Shown: positions 56,047 to 63,902 of the stretch, in pieces | Layout: every line of letters starts with the position of its first letter | How positions within the stretch are numbered: position 1 is the first letter of the stretch | Source: a virus | IMG/VR virus record: IMGVR_UViG_3300024999_000030 | Span: 62,001-126,000 of that record | Reading direction: 5' to 3' (one strand) | Length of the DNA: 64,000 bases | Notes under the pieces: generated by a model | Database searches by the model: none | The model's input: only the letters and a program-made list of their open reading frames with translations | Told to the model about the DNA's origin: nothing | Made by a program: the position numbers and the translations under genes

Positions 56047-56884
56047 TGCGGTCAAACATCTTACTGTAGAAATTTTAGAAAATCTAGCTCCAGAAGCTGT
56101 GTTGAAAAATGCAGATATGGAATATAGTAAACCTAATATTACAATGGCCCGTCGCGCTATCACCCGATTTAAAAAACAAATGATTAGTGCAGCTAATGCT
56201 GATGCTATTGAAATGGATCCAACTGTCACCAAATTTAAAAATTCCTATATTAAAAACACTCGTGATGTAGCTGATGTACGTGAAAAAGGTAGAGTCCGCG
56301 CATCATCTGATGGCTCTTTAACCCCCATGGAAGAATGGGGGCAATTTGAGTTGCTTTCTTATTTTTTTGAATTATATTATAGTAGGACGGGTAAAGATTA
56401 TCCAATAGAAACTCCTGGTGTAATTTATAGTAGATTTATAAAAAATAAAGGAACGTGGGAACAAAAATCAACTAGGGGTTTAAATGTTATGTCTTTTTTA
56501 TTGAAAAAATTGAATTCTCCAGAATCTGTTAAAGATTATTTAGATTGGTGGTTTGCATATTCATTTACAAGGGGGCAGTCGTTAAATTGGGGATGGTTGG
56601 CTAGTGCGACAATGTTAAGTTCATATACGGTTTACATGACCAATTTACAACATAAAACTGTGGCTCCAGCAACTACAATATCCCCAACTTTACCAATAGA
56701 TTTTATAGGATATATACAGGGGATCGGCGGTATTTTTAATTATATTGGAAATATGAAAACCCATAAAGATTTGCAATATGTATATGCAGCTTGGAAAGAT
56801 AAAATGCAAACGCTTCCATCTCATCCAGTGGTTAAAATGTTAGAAGAAGCCCAAAGCCGTGGCCTATTAGGAGAAAAGAAATGA
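56027..56884 (+). CDS. Replication-region protein of unknown function
   Basis: The start at 56027 is supported by AAAGGA eight bases upstream; an in-frame ATG at 56018 is less well placed. It overlaps the helicase end by 20 bases. The 285-residue product is mostly helical with a Trp/Tyr-rich middle (LDWWFAYSFTRGQSLNWGW near 165-185) and an Ile/Gly-rich segment near 220-240. No motif for a known enzyme was recognised. Location between the SF2 helicase and the DnaC-like loader suggests a replisome or DNA-binding role. Alternative: a helicase-loader partner. Confidence 0.5.
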   Translation: MSKQLDNAVKHLTVEILENLAPEAVLKNADMEYSKPNITMARRAITRFKKQMISAANADAIEMDPTVTKFKNSYIKNTRDVADVREKGRVRASSDGSLTPMEEWGQFELLSYFFELYYSRTGKDYPIETPGVIYSRFIKNKGTWEQKSTRGLNVMSFLLKKLNSPESVKDYLDWWFAYSFTRGQSLNWGWLASATMLSSYTVYMTNLQHKTVAPATTISPTLPIDFIGYIQGIGGIFNYIGNMKTHKDLQYVYAAWKDKMQTLPSHPVVKMLEEAQSRGLLGEKK

Positions 56885-57273
56885 AGAAATATGTTTTAGT
56901 TAGGGCTGAAGATGGTACGTTATTAGGCGGGGGAATTTATGCTGGCGCTTGGGGGGAAGCTTTTATTAAAATTGAAAGAAGCGATAATGAAACTATTATG
57001 ATAAATGTTTCTAAGGCGATAGCTTTACATTTTTTTGAGGAACCCCCTGAAGCTTTATTAAATTATATGCGTATCACAAATTCTTCTTCCGTTGACCCTC
57101 CTGCTCCTGGAATTGTGGGTACGTCTTCAAGGTCTTCTCGCCCATCCGTAGATCAAGGGGTTCAGGGTTTAGTGGATGCTGGTCCTCCAGGCCACACTTC
57201 TGATGCTTCTGGCGTTGGATTGGCAGATTTGCCCATACCTAAAAAATCTAACAGGCCCAGGAGAAAAACATGA
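56881..57273 (+). CDS. Small protein with disordered Pro/Ser tail, function unknown
   Basis: This is a 130-residue protein, overlapping both neighbours by ATGA. Residues 1-~60 form a compact beta/alpha fold (LVRAEDGTLLGGGIYAGAW). The rest is Pro/Ser/Gly-rich and ends with a basic patch (KKSNRPRRKT), which could bind nucleic acid. I do not recognise a family. It is part of the helicase–loader operon. Confidence 0.5.
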   Translation: MKKYVLVRAEDGTLLGGGIYAGAWGEAFIKIERSDNETIMINVSKAIALHFFEEPPEALLNYMRITNSSSVDPPAPGIVGTSSRSSRPSVDQGVQGLVDAGPPGHTSDASGVGLADLPIPKKSNRPRRKT

Positions 57274-58025
57274 TAATTGGCAGTAATAGGTCTGTAGTTT
57301 TTAAAAAACTCGCAGAACTCAAAGAACGCACAGTAAATCAGTGTGTTGTTTGTCATGGTGCTGATCCAGGCTGTCGATGTCATGCCCTTATGTTAATGTA
57401 TGAAGCAGCGGCAGCGGCTAATGTGCCAGCAAAATTTTGGAGCATAAAGACAACAGACTTTGGTGTTGGTCAAGAGCAGAATCCAGTCGTTTCAGATTTA
57501 AAAAGTAAATGGATTAAACTAATTTTTGAAATTGAAAACACAGTACAAAATATTCCTTTAATTGTTGTTAGTGGCCCAAATGGCACAGGTAAAACAATGA
57601 TGGCTAGTATCCTCTTGAAGTCTGCTGCTACCGTACGTGGTATTTCACCTCAATATATTTTGTTTAATCAACTCATTTCTCTACATTATTCTAAAGAAGG
57701 CAATAAAGATGAAATTTTGGAAAGATTACATGCATGTGATTTACTTGTTATAGATGAATTCGGAAAAGAGTATACTAAAACTAATCAATTTGGGGAGATA
57801 GATACAACTAGCTCCATTGCCAATTATGCTAAGTTTGTAGCTGAAAACATATTAAAAACCAGAAGCGATGCAAGTTTAACCACGGTGATTATTACCAATG
57901 ACACTATTGATGAGCTTAAGTCTAAATATGGGGGTCCAGGAAGATCTGTAGATTCTATTTTGGCCGCCTCCTCGACTGTAACGCTACATCATGCGGGTAT
58001 AGATTTTAGGAAGGTGAAAATTTGA
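57270..58025 (+). CDS. DnaC-like AAA+ helicase loader with N-terminal Cys cluster
   Basis: This is a 251-residue protein. Walker A GPNGTGKT spans 102-109 and Walker B LLVIDEFGKE 158-167; sensor-type TTVIITND lies near 210. This matches DnaC/IstB-like ATPases that load the replicative helicase. The N-terminus has four cysteines (Cys25, 28, 35, 37: CxxC…CRCH), likely binding zinc. The gene directly precedes, and overlaps, the DnaB-like gene, the usual partner order. An IstB-type transposition role is unlikely here because no transposase is nearby. Confidence 0.75.
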   Translation: MIIGSNRSVVFKKLAELKERTVNQCVVCHGADPGCRCHALMLMYEAAAAANVPAKFWSIKTTDFGVGQEQNPVVSDLKSKWIKLIFEIENTVQNIPLIVVSGPNGTGKTMMASILLKSAATVRGISPQYILFNQLISLHYSKEGNKDEILERLHACDLLVIDEFGKEYTKTNQFGEIDTTSSIANYAKFVAENILKTRSDASLTTVIITNDTIDELKSKYGGPGRSVDSILAASSTVTLHHAGIDFRKVKI

Positions 58026-59521
58026 TTGATCAAAACATTTCTATAGATGAACATCTACTTTCAATTTTATTACAAGATAAACAACATGTGATTTCCATAT
58101 TAGAAGAAGACAAACTTACTGGAGATTATTTTGATCCTGAGTGGCGCCCAGTCTTTGACAATATTGTTATATACTATAGAAAATTTAAAGAAATATTAGA
58201 TAAAGATAAAGTCTTTGATCAGCTCAAACGTCGCGGAGTATCAAGCGTGGAGTTATCTAAGAGATATGCTATATATCTTTCTCTTGAAAATCTTAAAACG
58301 CCCACTAAAGACTATAAATATTATGTAGATGCTATTAAAACTCGTAAATATAAAATTATGTTGCACGAAGTTGTATCTAAAGCCGATAAAATGTGTAACA
58401 CCATGAATGACCCAATATCAGCGGCAAAAGATTTGGCAAAAGTTGGTAGCGAAATCGCAACACTGTCGGCTCAAGATAGAGTAGTGAGAACTTCTTTAGC
58501 CGAAAGCGCTCCAGTCATGAGCGATAATTATCGTATTGCAAAATCCAATCCAGAAATTATAAGAGGTATAATGACTGGATTCCAAAAATTAGATGAATTA
58601 ACTTGGGGTATAAATCCTGGTGAAGTTTTATTGATAGTCGGGCCGACTGGAGGTGGTAAGTCCATTAGCTTAGTCTCTATGTCTGCATACATCGCTAATG
58701 GTATTAGATATTGTGCAAAATGCGGATTTCAATTGTTTTTACATACTCAAAACAGATGTCCAAAGTGTGGAACTATTTTTGCTACTCCGGGGGATATTTA
58801 TCGAATATCTCCAAAGAATGTAGCCTATGTTTCTATTGAGATGCCAGCGGAAGACTGCTTAAGGAGATTTTGTTCAGCTTCGTTGGGACTTAAGGAGAAA
58901 GAAGTTAGACGTGGCCAGTTAAGCGACCAGGATGAACAAATATATCTTAATTACTTAGAATCAGTTAGAAGTGGAAAGGGACCAGTTGGATTTTATGTTA
59001 TTGATGTGCCAAGAGGTGAAGATATAAACTTTGTCTCTACAGAAATTGACCGTCAGGAAGCCCTACATGGCGTCAGGATGGACGTAGTGGTTATTGACTA
59101 CCTGCAGCTCATGAAAGCTACTACCGGCGACCACAGAGACACTGGCGAAGATTGGAAGGCTCAGACGGCTATTTCTGAAGAGGTACATGAATATGCTAGA
59201 ACTAAACGTATTCCAGTAATCACAGCCGCTCAGTCCACCTCTCTTCGTGGTATTAAAGGCGAAGCTGTAAGATATGGAACCCACCGTGTTTCTAGGGCAG
59301 AGGGCACCGCATTTAATATGAATATTATTGTTCAAATTGAGGACCCATTAGAAAAACAAGAAGAAGAGAAAAAAGAAGATGATACTGAACTAACAATGAA
59401 GTTTTATGTTGTTAAAAATAGAGGCGGAGAAAAGGGTGTCATTGTAATGCAAAAAGATTTTTCAAGAATGCAAATTCATCATATTTTGGATATTTCTTAT
59501 GCGACTTTAGAAGCCTCATAA
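58022..59521 (+). CDS. DnaB-like replicative helicase with internal zinc knuckle
   Basis: This is a 499-residue protein with a TTG start overlapping the loader stop; AGGAAGG lies upstream. The N-terminal domain (1-~150) matches DnaB N-terminal helices (DEHLLSILLQDKQHVISIL). The RecA domain has Walker A GPTGGGKS (207-214) and Walker B MDVVVIDYLQL (~352-362). A zinc knuckle, Cys231/234 and Cys246/249, lies between Walker A and the next strand, where the standard fold has none. It is likely the phage's own helicase, unwinding DNA ahead of the replisome. Confidence 0.85.
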   Translation: MIDQNISIDEHLLSILLQDKQHVISILEEDKLTGDYFDPEWRPVFDNIVIYYRKFKEILDKDKVFDQLKRRGVSSVELSKRYAIYLSLENLKTPTKDYKYYVDAIKTRKYKIMLHEVVSKADKMCNTMNDPISAAKDLAKVGSEIATLSAQDRVVRTSLAESAPVMSDNYRIAKSNPEIIRGIMTGFQKLDELTWGINPGEVLLIVGPTGGGKSISLVSMSAYIANGIRYCAKCGFQLFLHTQNRCPKCGTIFATPGDIYRISPKNVAYVSIEMPAEDCLRRFCSASLGLKEKEVRRGQLSDQDEQIYLNYLESVRSGKGPVGFYVIDVPRGEDINFVSTEIDRQEALHGVRMDVVVIDYLQLMKATTGDHRDTGEDWKAQTAISEEVHEYARTKRIPVITAAQSTSLRGIKGEAVRYGTHRVSRAEGTAFNMNIIVQIEDPLEKQEEEKKEDDTELTMKFYVVKNRGGEKGVIVMQKDFSRMQIHHILDISYATLEAS

Positions 59522-59577
59522 GTAATATATGTAGTTTGAAGCTCATTGAGAGAACATATTTTGAACACGGAAAGTCA

Positions 59578-59586
59578 CTATTAATA
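59578..59586 (+). promoter_or_regulatory. CTATTAATA motif, candidate phage-specific promoter
   Basis: The motif lies in the 156-base gap before the reductase gene, 91 bases from its start codon, which leaves a long leader holding a hairpin. No matching -35 box was found. Confidence 0.4.
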
Positions 59587-59617
59587 CGAATATTTTAGAT
59601 ATCAAATTGGAAAAATC

Positions 59618-59635
59618 GGGGCCGATAACGGCCCC
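59618..59635 (+). promoter_or_regulatory. Stable hairpin in the reductase leader
   Basis: GGGGCCG and CGGCCCC pair perfectly around an ATAA loop. No T-run follows on the + strand, so it is not a + strand terminator. On the - strand it is followed by a short T-run, though no - strand genes are known here. It may be a 5' stabiliser or a regulatory leader for the reductase mRNA. Confidence 0.55.
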
Positions 59636-59677
59636 ATCGCCATTAACCAACATAGAGTAGGCAAGGAGAAGAGTGAA

Positions 59678-62647
59678 ATGAACAAGTTAAGTTTATCTCG
59701 AAAAATATTGTCAGATATTACGGTATATGCTAAATATGCTAAATTTATTCCTAAATTAAAACGTAGAGAGACGTGGGAAGAAATTGTAACACGTAATATG
59801 GAAATGCATATAAGAAAATTTCCAAAATTAAAAACAGAAATTGAAGATGCTTTTAAATTAGTATATAGTAAAAAAGTTGTACCTTCGATGAGGTCAATGC
59901 AGTTTGCTGGGAAACCCATAGAGCTGTCTCCTAATCGCGGCTACAATTGTTCTTTTGTTGCTATTGATGATTTTCACGCTTTTTCCGAGACCATGTTTTT
60001 ATTGTTGGGTGGGTCAGGTGTTGGGTTTAGTGTCCAGCGGCACCATGTAGAACAACTGCCAGTAATATATAAGCCAATTAAATCACGGCGCTTTTTGGTC
60101 GGCGACTCAATTGAAGGGTGGGCAGACGCTGTTAAGGCGCTTTTCCGTGCTTATATGTGCGGAAAAACTTTACCAGAATATGATTTTAGAGATATTCGTC
60201 CGAAGGGTGCTCGTCTTATTACATCTGGGGGTAAGGCCCCAGGACCGGAACCTCTAAAAGACTGTTTACATAATATTCAAAAAATTTTAGATAGAAAAGT
60301 GGGTGGATCTAAGTTAACCACATTAGAATGTCATGATATTATGTGTTATATTGCTGATGCTGTTTTAGCTGGGGGAATTCGGCGTGCTGCCATGATTAGT
60401 TTATTTTCTTTTGACGATGAGGACATGCTTACTTGTAAATATGGCAATTGGTATGAATTAAATCCTCAACGTGCAAGAGCTAATAATTCTGTAGTTATTT
60501 TACGTCATCGGATCAAAGAAAAGGAATTTAAACAACTTTGGAAAAAAGTGCAAATGTCAAAAAGTGGAGAGCCAGGTATTTTCTTTACAAATAATAAAGA
60601 AATGGGTATCAATCCTTGTTTATCGGGAGACACTTGGATACATACTACGCAAGGAGCTAAACAAGTTAACGAACTGGTGAATAAAAAATTCACGGCGATT
60701 GTGAATGGAAAACATTTTGATTCTACGGAGTCTGGTTTTTTTAGCACTGGTGTTAAATCGTTGCTATCACTTGAAACAAACAATGGAAACAATTTAAAAT
60801 TGACAAATAATCATAAACTACTTAAGGTTCTTAAACGAACCTCTAAAAAAATTTATACGGATTGGGTAGAAGCTAATCAACTAACCGTTGGAGACGAGAT
60901 TTTGTTGTCTGTTCATGATGGCGTAGCAAAATTTGGTGAAAACAACCCAGGCGATTTTGATCGCGGCTGGTTACTCGGAGAGCTTCTGGGAGATGGTTGT
61001 TTTTCGGGGCCATCCTCCGCTTGTTTAGACTTTTGGGGGCCCTCTGCTCAACATATGTCTTCATTAGCTTATAATAGAATTAAAGGCGTTTTAGAAACTC
61101 GCTCAGATTTCGGTGTTATAGATCAATATCAAAAAGACAAATTACGTATTCGTTGTGTTGCGGTAGCTAATTTAGCAAAACAATATAATATTACGCAAAA
61201 GACAAAGTTATTAACTCCTGCAATTGAAGCTGAGAGTTATGATTTTATTGCTGGATGTTTGAGAGGATTGTTTGATGCGGATGGCACTGTAATAGGAAAT
61301 CAGATTAAGGGAGTATCTATTCGATTGGGACAAGTAAGTTTGAATAATTTACAATGTGCACAAAGAATGTTATCCCGATTGGGAATAGTTTCTAAAATTT
61401 ATAAAAATCGTCACCCCGCTGAATTCAGATATATGCCGGATGGAAAAGGAGGAACAAAAAAATATTGGTGCCAATCTATGAATGAATTAGTAATTTCTGG
61501 ACACAATATGCATGTGTTTCAGTCTGTAGTGGGATTTGATGAACCAGCAAAAGCCACCAAACTTGCGAATTTATTAGGAACATATAAACGAAAGCTTAAT
61601 CGCGAACGTGGTTTAACGACCATCACAAAAATTATTCCCATTGGAGAGGCCGAGGTGTTTGACGCAACTATACCAGGGATTCATGAATTTTGTGCTAACG
61701 GTCTGCGGGCTCATAATTGTTCTGAAATTTCTCTTAAATCGGCACAAATGTGTAACTTAACAGAAGTGAACGTATCCGATGTTCATAGCCAGGAAGACCT
61801 CAATGAACGCTGTCGTGTTGGTGCCTTTATTGGTACATTGCAAGCGAGCTATACTGAGTTTCATTATCTCAGAGATCTTTGGCAAAAAAATTGTGAGAAG
61901 GATGCCTTGCTTGGTGTCGGTATGACTGGAATTTGTTCTGGTGGTATATTAAATTTAAATCTTGAAATGGCAGCAGATATTTGTGTAAAAGAAAATGAGC
62001 GCACCGCTGCTCTTTTAGGTATTAATAAAGCCGCTAGGGTAACTTGCATTAAACCCAGTGGTACCACAAGTTTAGTGTTTGGTTGTTCATCTGGAATTCA
62101 TGAATGGCACGATGAATATTATATTAGAAGAATGCGTATTGGTAAAAATGAAGAATTATACAAATATTTAAGTGAACATTGTCCAGATATTTTAGAAGAT
62201 GATTTTTTTAAGCCTACTATTCAAGCGGTAATTAGTATTCCACAAAAGGCCCCAGAGGGAGCTATTTTAAGAAAACATAGTGATCCAATTAAACTTTTAG
62301 AGCGCGTAAAAAAGTTTTCTCAAGAATGGGTTGTACCTGGACATAACGACGGTGATAACAGACATAATGTTTCGGTTACAGTTAGCTTAAAGGATGATGA
62401 GTATCAAATTACTGGCGAGTGGTTATGGAAAAATAGGGACCATTATACTGGTATTACAGTGCTCCCGCTTGATGATCATTCGTATATGCAAATGCCCTTT
62501 GAATCATGTACTGAAGAGGTGTATGATAAAATGTTACGTAAAATTAAAGATATTGATTTGTCTAAGGTTGTTGAGATAGACGACCACACCACGTTAACAG
62601 AACAGGCGGCATGTGCTGGGGGAGCCTGCACTATTACCAGAGTATAA
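59678..62647 (+). CDS. nrdJ: Adenosylcobalamin-type (class II) ribonucleotide reductase interrupted by an intein
   Basis: This is a 989-residue precursor. The exteins are residues 1-313 and 681-989, giving a 622-residue enzyme after splicing. Family features: RGYNCSFVAIDD with the first redox Cys, the LLLGGSGVGFSVQ loop, NPC-SEISLKSAQMCNLTEVN spanning the splice junction with the catalytic thiyl Cys (681) and second redox Cys, KPSGTTSLVFGCSSGIH, and the C-terminal CAGGAC pair. It makes deoxynucleotides for replication. No small subunit or activase gene is nearby, supporting the cobalamin-dependent class. AAGGAGAAG precedes the ATG. Assignment to class II rather than class I rests on motif style and the missing partner. 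Confidence 0.85.
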   Translation: MNKLSLSRKILSDITVYAKYAKFIPKLKRRETWEEIVTRNMEMHIRKFPKLKTEIEDAFKLVYSKKVVPSMRSMQFAGKPIELSPNRGYNCSFVAIDDFHAFSETMFLLLGGSGVGFSVQRHHVEQLPVIYKPIKSRRFLVGDSIEGWADAVKALFRAYMCGKTLPEYDFRDIRPKGARLITSGGKAPGPEPLKDCLHNIQKILDRKVGGSKLTTLECHDIMCYIADAVLAGGIRRAAMISLFSFDDEDMLTCKYGNWYELNPQRARANNSVVILRHRIKEKEFKQLWKKVQMSKSGEPGIFFTNNKEMGINPCLSGDTWIHTTQGAKQVNELVNKKFTAIVNGKHFDSTESGFFSTGVKSLLSLETNNGNNLKLTNNHKLLKVLKRTSKKIYTDWVEANQLTVGDEILLSVHDGVAKFGENNPGDFDRGWLLGELLGDGCFSGPSSACLDFWGPSAQHMSSLAYNRIKGVLETRSDFGVIDQYQKDKLRIRCVAVANLAKQYNITQKTKLLTPAIEAESYDFIAGCLRGLFDADGTVIGNQIKGVSIRLGQVSLNNLQCAQRMLSRLGIVSKIYKNRHPAEFRYMPDGKGGTKKYWCQSMNELVISGHNMHVFQSVVGFDEPAKATKLANLLGTYKRKLNRERGLTTITKIIPIGEAEVFDATIPGIHEFCANGLRAHNCSEISLKSAQMCNLTEVNVSDVHSQEDLNERCRVGAFIGTLQASYTEFHYLRDLWQKNCEKDALLGVGMTGICSGGILNLNLEMAADICVKENERTAALLGINKAARVTCIKPSGTTSLVFGCSSGIHEWHDEYYIRRMRIGKNEELYKYLSEHCPDILEDDFFKPTIQAVISIPQKAPEGAILRKHSDPIKLLERVKKFSQEWVVPGHNDGDNRHNVSVTVSLKDDEYQITGEWLWKNRDHYTGITVLPLDDHSYMQMPFESCTEEVYDKMLRKIKDIDLSKVVEIDDHTTLTEQAACAGGACTITRV
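60617..61717 (+). mobile_element. LAGLIDADG intein in the reductase
   Basis: The intein has 367 residues. It begins with Cys314 (CLSGDTWI), carries a block B-like LTNNHKL with His near 378, and ends in IPGIHEFCANGLRAHN with His679-Asn680, followed by extein Cys681. Two LAGLIDADG helices (LLGELLGDG, 432-440, and LRGLFDADG, 528-536) show a homing endonuclease of full length that retains acidic catalytic residues. It is inserted just before the reductase's thiyl-radical Cys, a known hotspot type in this family. Confidence 0.92.
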
Positions 62648-62676
62648 TTGAAAAAAACCTATTTTAGAGTTATATT
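62648..62676 (+). promoter_or_regulatory. Sigma70-type promoter before the small zinc protein
   Basis: TTGAAA (62648-62653), a 17-base spacer and TATATT (62671-62676) precede the small gene at 62694. The -10 box and spacer length match the promoters at 47870, 49735 and 54402. Confidence 0.6.
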
Positions 62677-62693
62677 TACATAAGGAGAGCAAA

Positions 62694-62858
62694 ATGACGA
62701 GAGATCAGGTAAAATGTTCCCATTGCGGTGGAGACACAAAGTTTGTAAGAAAATATGAAACAGTGTATATATTTCAGTGTATTCTTTGTCGTAGAAAAAC
62801 TCAAATTATGACTGAAATGATTAGGGAGCCGGAGAAGAAAAAGAATGAGAGGAAATAA
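62694..62858 (+). CDS. Small zinc-ribbon protein (54 aa)
   Basis: The frame has an AAGGAGAG ribosome site seven bases upstream. CSHC (residues 8-11) and CILC (29-32) give the CxxC…CxxC pattern of a zinc ribbon, followed by a basic, Lys/Glu-rich tail. Such small ribbons often bind RNA polymerase or nucleic acids. It has its own promoter and overlaps the next gene by 14 bases. Possible transcription modulator; function unproven. Confidence 0.65.
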   Translation: MTRDQVKCSHCGGDTKFVRKYETVYIFQCILCRRKTQIMTEMIREPEKKKNERK

Positions 62859-63369
62859 TTCTAGTTTTATTCGTATTGGTGATGCTATTAAATCTTTCGT
62901 GATTGTACCAGATACAGAACGGACTTATGTGTCGCATTATGTTAATATTGATGGTAAAAATCAAAAGCGAAATTGTCATTGTAATGCGACTTGTCCATAT
63001 TGCCTCAATGGAACGAGTACTTTTAAGGGAGTTTATGCTATTGCTTTAGCTGAAGGCGGTCAGCTTGGGTTTATTGATCTTAAACCCGGCTTGATTAAAC
63101 AGCTTAGTATAACCGCTGCAAAGGAAGGTGTTTCATTAGGTGTATTTTTAAATAAGCGTCTTTTGGGAGTTAGCAGAGAAATTAAAAATCATTATACTGA
63201 ATATCAAATCAATAGTACGATTTTAACTGATGCCGATCATGACGCTTTGATGCGCTCTATTTATGAGGGTAAAAATAGCGATACAATGATGAAATTAATG
63301 GAAAAATTAGAAACGTTAGTCGTTCCAGGATCGGAGAGAGAAGATGGCGGATTCGACAATCAAAATTAA
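62845..63369 (+). CDS. Cysteine-containing protein, possible nucleic-acid binder
   Basis: This is a 174-residue protein. A zinc-like cluster (CHCNATCPYC) lies near residues 44-53, followed by strands (GVYAIALAEGGQLGFIDLKPG) and a helical C-terminus with an acidic end (SEREDGGFDNQN). A zinc site plus an acidic tail recalls phage single-stranded DNA-binding proteins such as gp32, but the match is loose and no OB fold can be proven. Located beside replication genes. It overlaps neighbouring small genes on both ends. Confidence 0.5.
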   Translation: MRGNNSSFIRIGDAIKSFVIVPDTERTYVSHYVNIDGKNQKRNCHCNATCPYCLNGTSTFKGVYAIALAEGGQLGFIDLKPGLIKQLSITAAKEGVSLGVFLNKRLLGVSREIKNHYTEYQINSTILTDADHDALMRSIYEGKNSDTMMKLMEKLETLVVPGSEREDGGFDNQN

Positions 63370-63523
63370 TTCAAAGGATATTGAAACATTATATAATATT
63401 ATGATTAAGTATCAAGATTTTTTTATAGATTTAGCTAAAATCGGCGGCACAGAGCATGTACATGACTTCAACACGGTAGCTAAAATTATAAATGATATGT
63501 TGGAGCAGGTAGACAGTCATTAA
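63344..63523 (+). CDS. Small acidic protein (59 aa), function unknown
   Basis: The frame starts inside the end of the previous gene with AGAGAGAAG as ribosome site. The product (MADSTIKINSKDIETLYNIM...) is helical and mildly acidic without Cys or membrane segments. It is compact and probably co-translated with its neighbour. Family unknown. Confidence 0.5.
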   Translation: MADSTIKINSKDIETLYNIMIKYQDFFIDLAKIGGTEHVHDFNTVAKIINDMLEQVDSH

Positions 63524-63538
63524 AAATAATGTTATATT
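63510..63538 (+). promoter_or_regulatory. Weak sigma70-type promoter match
   Basis: TAGACA (63510-63515), a 17-base spacer and TATATT (63533-63538) share the -10 box and spacing of the four better promoters. A terminator hairpin follows within a few bases, so either a very short transcript is made or the match is accidental. Confidence 0.25.
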
Positions 63539-63543
63539 TCTAA

Positions 63544-63570
63544 AGCTGTTCAGAAATGAACAGCTCTTTT
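63544..63570 (+). terminator. Intrinsic terminator-like hairpin
   Basis: AGCTGTTC (63544-63551) pairs perfectly with GAACAGCT (63558-63565) around an AGAAAT loop, followed by CTTTT. It ends the transcript of the small zinc-protein group. Confidence 0.75.
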
Positions 63571-63571
63571 C

Positions 63572-63580
63572 CTATTAATA
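63572..63580 (+). promoter_or_regulatory. CTATTAATA motif, candidate phage-specific promoter
   Basis: The motif begins two bases after the terminator's T-run and ends 25 bases before the next ATG. It repeats the terminator-then-motif arrangement seen at 51299-51343. Confidence 0.5.
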
Positions 63581-63605
63581 ATTGTTAATTTAGCGGAGGT
63601 GTCCT

Positions 63606-63893
63606 ATGGCGTGTGGCGGCTGTGGCGGTTATCGTAAAATTGAAAAACCGGCAGTTCAACAACCGGCGATTTCATCTGTTCCCCAACCTCTTCCACCCCC
63701 ACCCCCTCCTCCAATTTCGGTAACTTCTGTTCCTGGTACACCTACCCCTCCACCAAAACCCAAAACTGTGGTATTGGCTGTTTCATCCACTCCATCTAAA
63801 CCAGTGGACGCACAAGAGGCAGTAACAGACTTGATTAAAAAGAAAAGAGAAGCTCTTTTGGCTCTTAGGCGTAGTCAACAAAGACAATACTAA
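63606..63893 (+). CDS. Short protein with Cys-rich N-terminus and polyproline middle
   Basis: This 95-residue protein starts MACGGCGGY, continues with a long Pro-rich stretch including eight consecutive prolines near residues 29-37, and ends in a charged helix (VTDLIKKKREALLALRRSQQ). The Cys-rich start is echoed by the next gene. GCGGAGG precedes the ATG. Such proteins can be virion linkers or lipid- or metal-binding, but no family is recognised. The 82-base gap before it holds a terminator and a CTATTAATA motif. Confidence 0.55.
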   Translation: MACGGCGGYRKIEKPAVQQPAISSVPQPLPPPPPPPISVTSVPGTPTPPPKPKTVVLAVSSTPSKPVDAQEAVTDLIKKKREALLALRRSQQRQY

Positions 63894-63902
63894 GGAGAAA
63901 AA

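Noticed and set aside
59618-59635. Hairpin read as a terminator for the helicase transcript
   Set aside because: No T-run follows on the + strand, so a leader element is the better description.
59522-59677. Cobalamin riboswitch or tRNA in the longest gap
   Set aside because: The gap is too short for a B12 riboswitch, no B12-box was seen and no cloverleaf can be folded by eye.
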